The notes beneath the pieces were generated by a model that saw only the letters and a list, made by a program, of their open reading frames with translations, was not told where the DNA came from and searched no databases. The position numbers and the translations under genes are program-made. Below are positions 32,588 through 34,072 of a DNA stretch of 34,072 bases, piece by piece (positions within the stretch are counted from its first letter, which is position 1; each line of letters begins with the position of its first letter). The DNA comes from Planctomycetota bacterium (lineage in GTDB: Bacteria; Planctomycetota; UBA8108; JACQVS01): contig JACQVS010000265.1 of the NCBI GenBank assembly GCA_016209605.1, positions 1-34,072 of the forward strand. The letters run 5' to 3'.

Positions 32588-33949
32588 ATGATCATCAAAA
32601 TCAATCGACGCGACTTTTTGAAAACCGCTGCCGGCTTGACCGCCTTCAGCCTGGGCCTCAACGCCTCCAGCCCGCCGATTTTCAAGCGCCGCATCCTGGC
32701 GGCCGATCCCGGCCAGAATAACGGCAACATCCTGATCTTCATCTTCAAGCGCGGCGGCTCGGACGGCATCAACGAGGTCATCCCGCGCCACGACTCCCAG
32801 TACAACCCGACCAACCGCCCGACGCTCTTCATCCCCGAGGCGAACGGCATCGACCTGCCGGGCTCGACCACCCAGCTCCATCCCCGCCTCCTCCCGCTGA
32901 TGGATCTCTACAACACCGGACAGATAGCGCTCCTCCACCGCATCGGCTACAAGGGCCAATCGCAGTCGCACTTCGACAGCCAGCAGTACTGGGAGAACGG
33001 CATGGTCGGCGACAACAAGAACGAGGAGGGCATCTTCAACCGCCAGGTCCAGCAGACCTTCGCCAAGCAGGGCCACCCTTTCCCGGCGGTGGGGCTCAGC
33101 TCTTCCCAGCTCGTGGCCCTCAAGGGGCCGGAGCCGATCCCCAATTTCTCCAGCGTCCAGAGCTACACCCTGACCGGCACCCCGGCGCAAAAGAACAAGT
33201 TCATCGGCCGCGCCGGCGGGCCGGGCCTTTCGCCCCGCGGCCTTCTAGGCTTTTACGGCGGGGCCCAGGACTTCCCCGGCAAGCCGAACCGAGACGAGGC
33301 CTACCGCACCGGCCTGGTGCTCTTCGACTCCATGAACCGGGTCGGCTCCCTCAATCCGGACAATTACTTCCCCGCCAACAACGCCCAGTACCCGAACTCC
33401 ACCTTCGGCACAAAGCTCAAGCAAATCGCCCAGATGATCAAGGAGCTGGGAACCGGCGACACGCCGCCGCCGCAGATTTACGGCGTGAACATCGGCGGCT
33501 GGGACACCCACACCAATCAGGCCGCCGCCCACAACGACCTGCTGAACCAGCTGGGGGGAGGAATCAATGCCCTCTCGAAAGACCTGGCGGCCCTCTGGGA
33601 CCGCGTCGTGGTCATGACCATGAGCGAGTTCGGCCGGACATCCCTGGAGAACGGCAGCAAGGGGACCGACCACGCCTACGCCAGCACCCTGTTCGTCGCG
33701 GGCGGCAAGGTCAAGGGGGGCGTCTACAACTGCGATCCCATCACCTGGCCCGATGGCGCCATGCTCTCATCCAGCAGCGGGCGGTATCTGCCGCACAAGA
33801 CCGATTTCCGGTGCGTCATCGAGGAGATCCTGCGCGTCCACTTCGGCGACACCTCCGAGGTGATCAACAACGTGATCCCGGGCTACGACGGGCTGAAGAA
33901 CGCAGCCCCGTTGGACTTCGCGCCGCTGGGCTTCATGAAGACGGTCTAA
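32588..33949 (+). CDS. Tat-exported DUF1501 (sulfatase/phosphatase-fold) protein
   Basis: 453 residues. A twin-arginine signal (NRRDFLKTAAGLTAFSLG, R7-R8) directs export in folded form. DUF1501 belongs to the alkaline-phosphatase/sulfatase-like superfamily. Visible blocks are FKRGGSDGINEVIPRHD, GYKGQSQSHFDSQQYWE, NIGGWDTHTNQ, VVVMTMSEFGRTSLENGSKGTDHAYASTLFVAGG, and a C-terminal VIEEILRVHFG. The His/Asp residues in GGWDTH and TDHA fit metal binding in that fold. AAAGGA lies 8 bases before the ATG. It is 79 bases downstream of DUF1800, the usual pairing in Planctomycetota and related phyla, and the two probably act together outside the cytoplasm; the substrate is unknown. Confidence 0.93.
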   Translation: MIIKINRRDFLKTAAGLTAFSLGLNASSPPIFKRRILAADPGQNNGNILIFIFKRGGSDGINEVIPRHDSQYNPTNRPTLFIPEANGIDLPGSTTQLHPRLLPLMDLYNTGQIALLHRIGYKGQSQSHFDSQQYWENGMVGDNKNEEGIFNRQVQQTFAKQGHPFPAVGLSSSQLVALKGPEPIPNFSSVQSYTLTGTPAQKNKFIGRAGGPGLSPRGLLGFYGGAQDFPGKPNRDEAYRTGLVLFDSMNRVGSLNPDNYFPANNAQYPNSTFGTKLKQIAQMIKELGTGDTPPPQIYGVNIGGWDTHTNQAAAHNDLLNQLGGGINALSKDLAALWDRVVVMTMSEFGRTSLENGSKGTDHAYASTLFVAGGKVKGGVYNCDPITWPDGAMLSSSSGRYLPHKTDFRCVIEEILRVHFGDTSEVINNVIPGYDGLKNAAPLDFAPLGFMKTV

Positions 33950-34007
33950 AGCAGCCACGGCCGCAACCAAATGTAAAAGCCGAATAAGAAAAAGATGAAG
34001 AGGATTG

Positions 34008-34046
34008 AACCGCCAAGACGCAAAGTACGCCAAGGTAAGACGCAAA
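34008..34046. repeat. Degenerate CGCCAAG/CGCAAAG intergenic repeat
   Basis: After the DUF1501 stop the sequence runs CGCCAAGACGCAAAG, then CGCCAAGG and GACGCAAAG, an imperfect short tandem. The last 123 bases (33950-34072) otherwise contain no gene. Confidence 0.5.
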
Positions 34047-34072
34047 GCGAATGAAAGAGCGGTCTTCGAACG

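Overview
This looks like a metagenome-assembled or draft contig of a GC-rich, Gram-negative-type (diderm) bacterium. Lipid-A-type genes (a LAB_N membrane protein and an ArnT-like transferase) and a LysM/L,D-transpeptidase point to a diderm envelope. A very large Ser/Thr kinase with a STAND-like/TPR tail, dockerin-like Ca-binding repeats ending in FLGG, and a DUF1800/DUF1501 pair are a combination I associate with Planctomycetota and, less often, Acidobacteriota. The phylum is an inference from gene content, not from a marker-gene search. The first ~43 bases are not genomic: they are a corrupted Nextera/Tn5 sequencing adapter.

Layout. 46-123: tRNA-Pro(CGG) with a terminator-like hairpin. 361-2960 (minus): LysM/L,D-transpeptidase then cysteine desulfurase. 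3089-8013 (minus): the classic translation operon infC-rpmI-rplT-pheS-pheT, with infC starting on ATT. 8162-9988 (minus): aspS with residues of the non-discriminating class. 10152-14516 (minus): a 1454-residue Ser/Thr kinase-NTPase-TPR signalling protein. 14681-15498 (plus): a MNT/HEPN toxin-antitoxin-like pair. 15544-18088 (plus): larB, NAD(P)HX dehydratase and pyrK as a tight operon. 18177-19214 (plus): exported cyclase-family hydrolase. 19386-19976 (plus): a small exported thiol-redox-like protein with an in-frame TGA at the second position of a CxxC motif. 20080-23585 (plus): valS and a GT2 glycosyltransferase. 23580-24239 (minus): ICMT-like methyltransferase. 24349-26197 (plus): LAB_N protein and ArnT-like transferase. 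26205-28955 (minus): large exported protein with a C-terminal dockerin. 29434-33949 (plus): DUF1800 protein with an N-terminal dockerin, then a Tat-exported DUF1501 protein.

Most important observation: the gene at 19386-19976 is intact except for one in-frame TGA at 19596-19598. That codon sits where a Cys is expected (C-Y-V-TGA). The frame stays open for 125 further codons, and a well-formed hairpin (19614-19650) lies 15 bases downstream, at a distance suitable for a bacterial SECIS element. It is a candidate selenoprotein that automated annotation would split or call a pseudogene. The gene also has its own LacI-like operator palindrome, a consensus -35 box and a strong terminator.

Other points of interest are a dispersed intergenic repeat (two full copies, one half copy and a possible decayed copy), two genes with a perfect TATAAT so close to the ATG that their mRNAs would be nearly leaderless, a 20-bp perfect palindrome bridging two convergent stop codons, a DUF1800 protein interrupted twice by copies of the same beta-sandwich-like domain, and an orphan larB.
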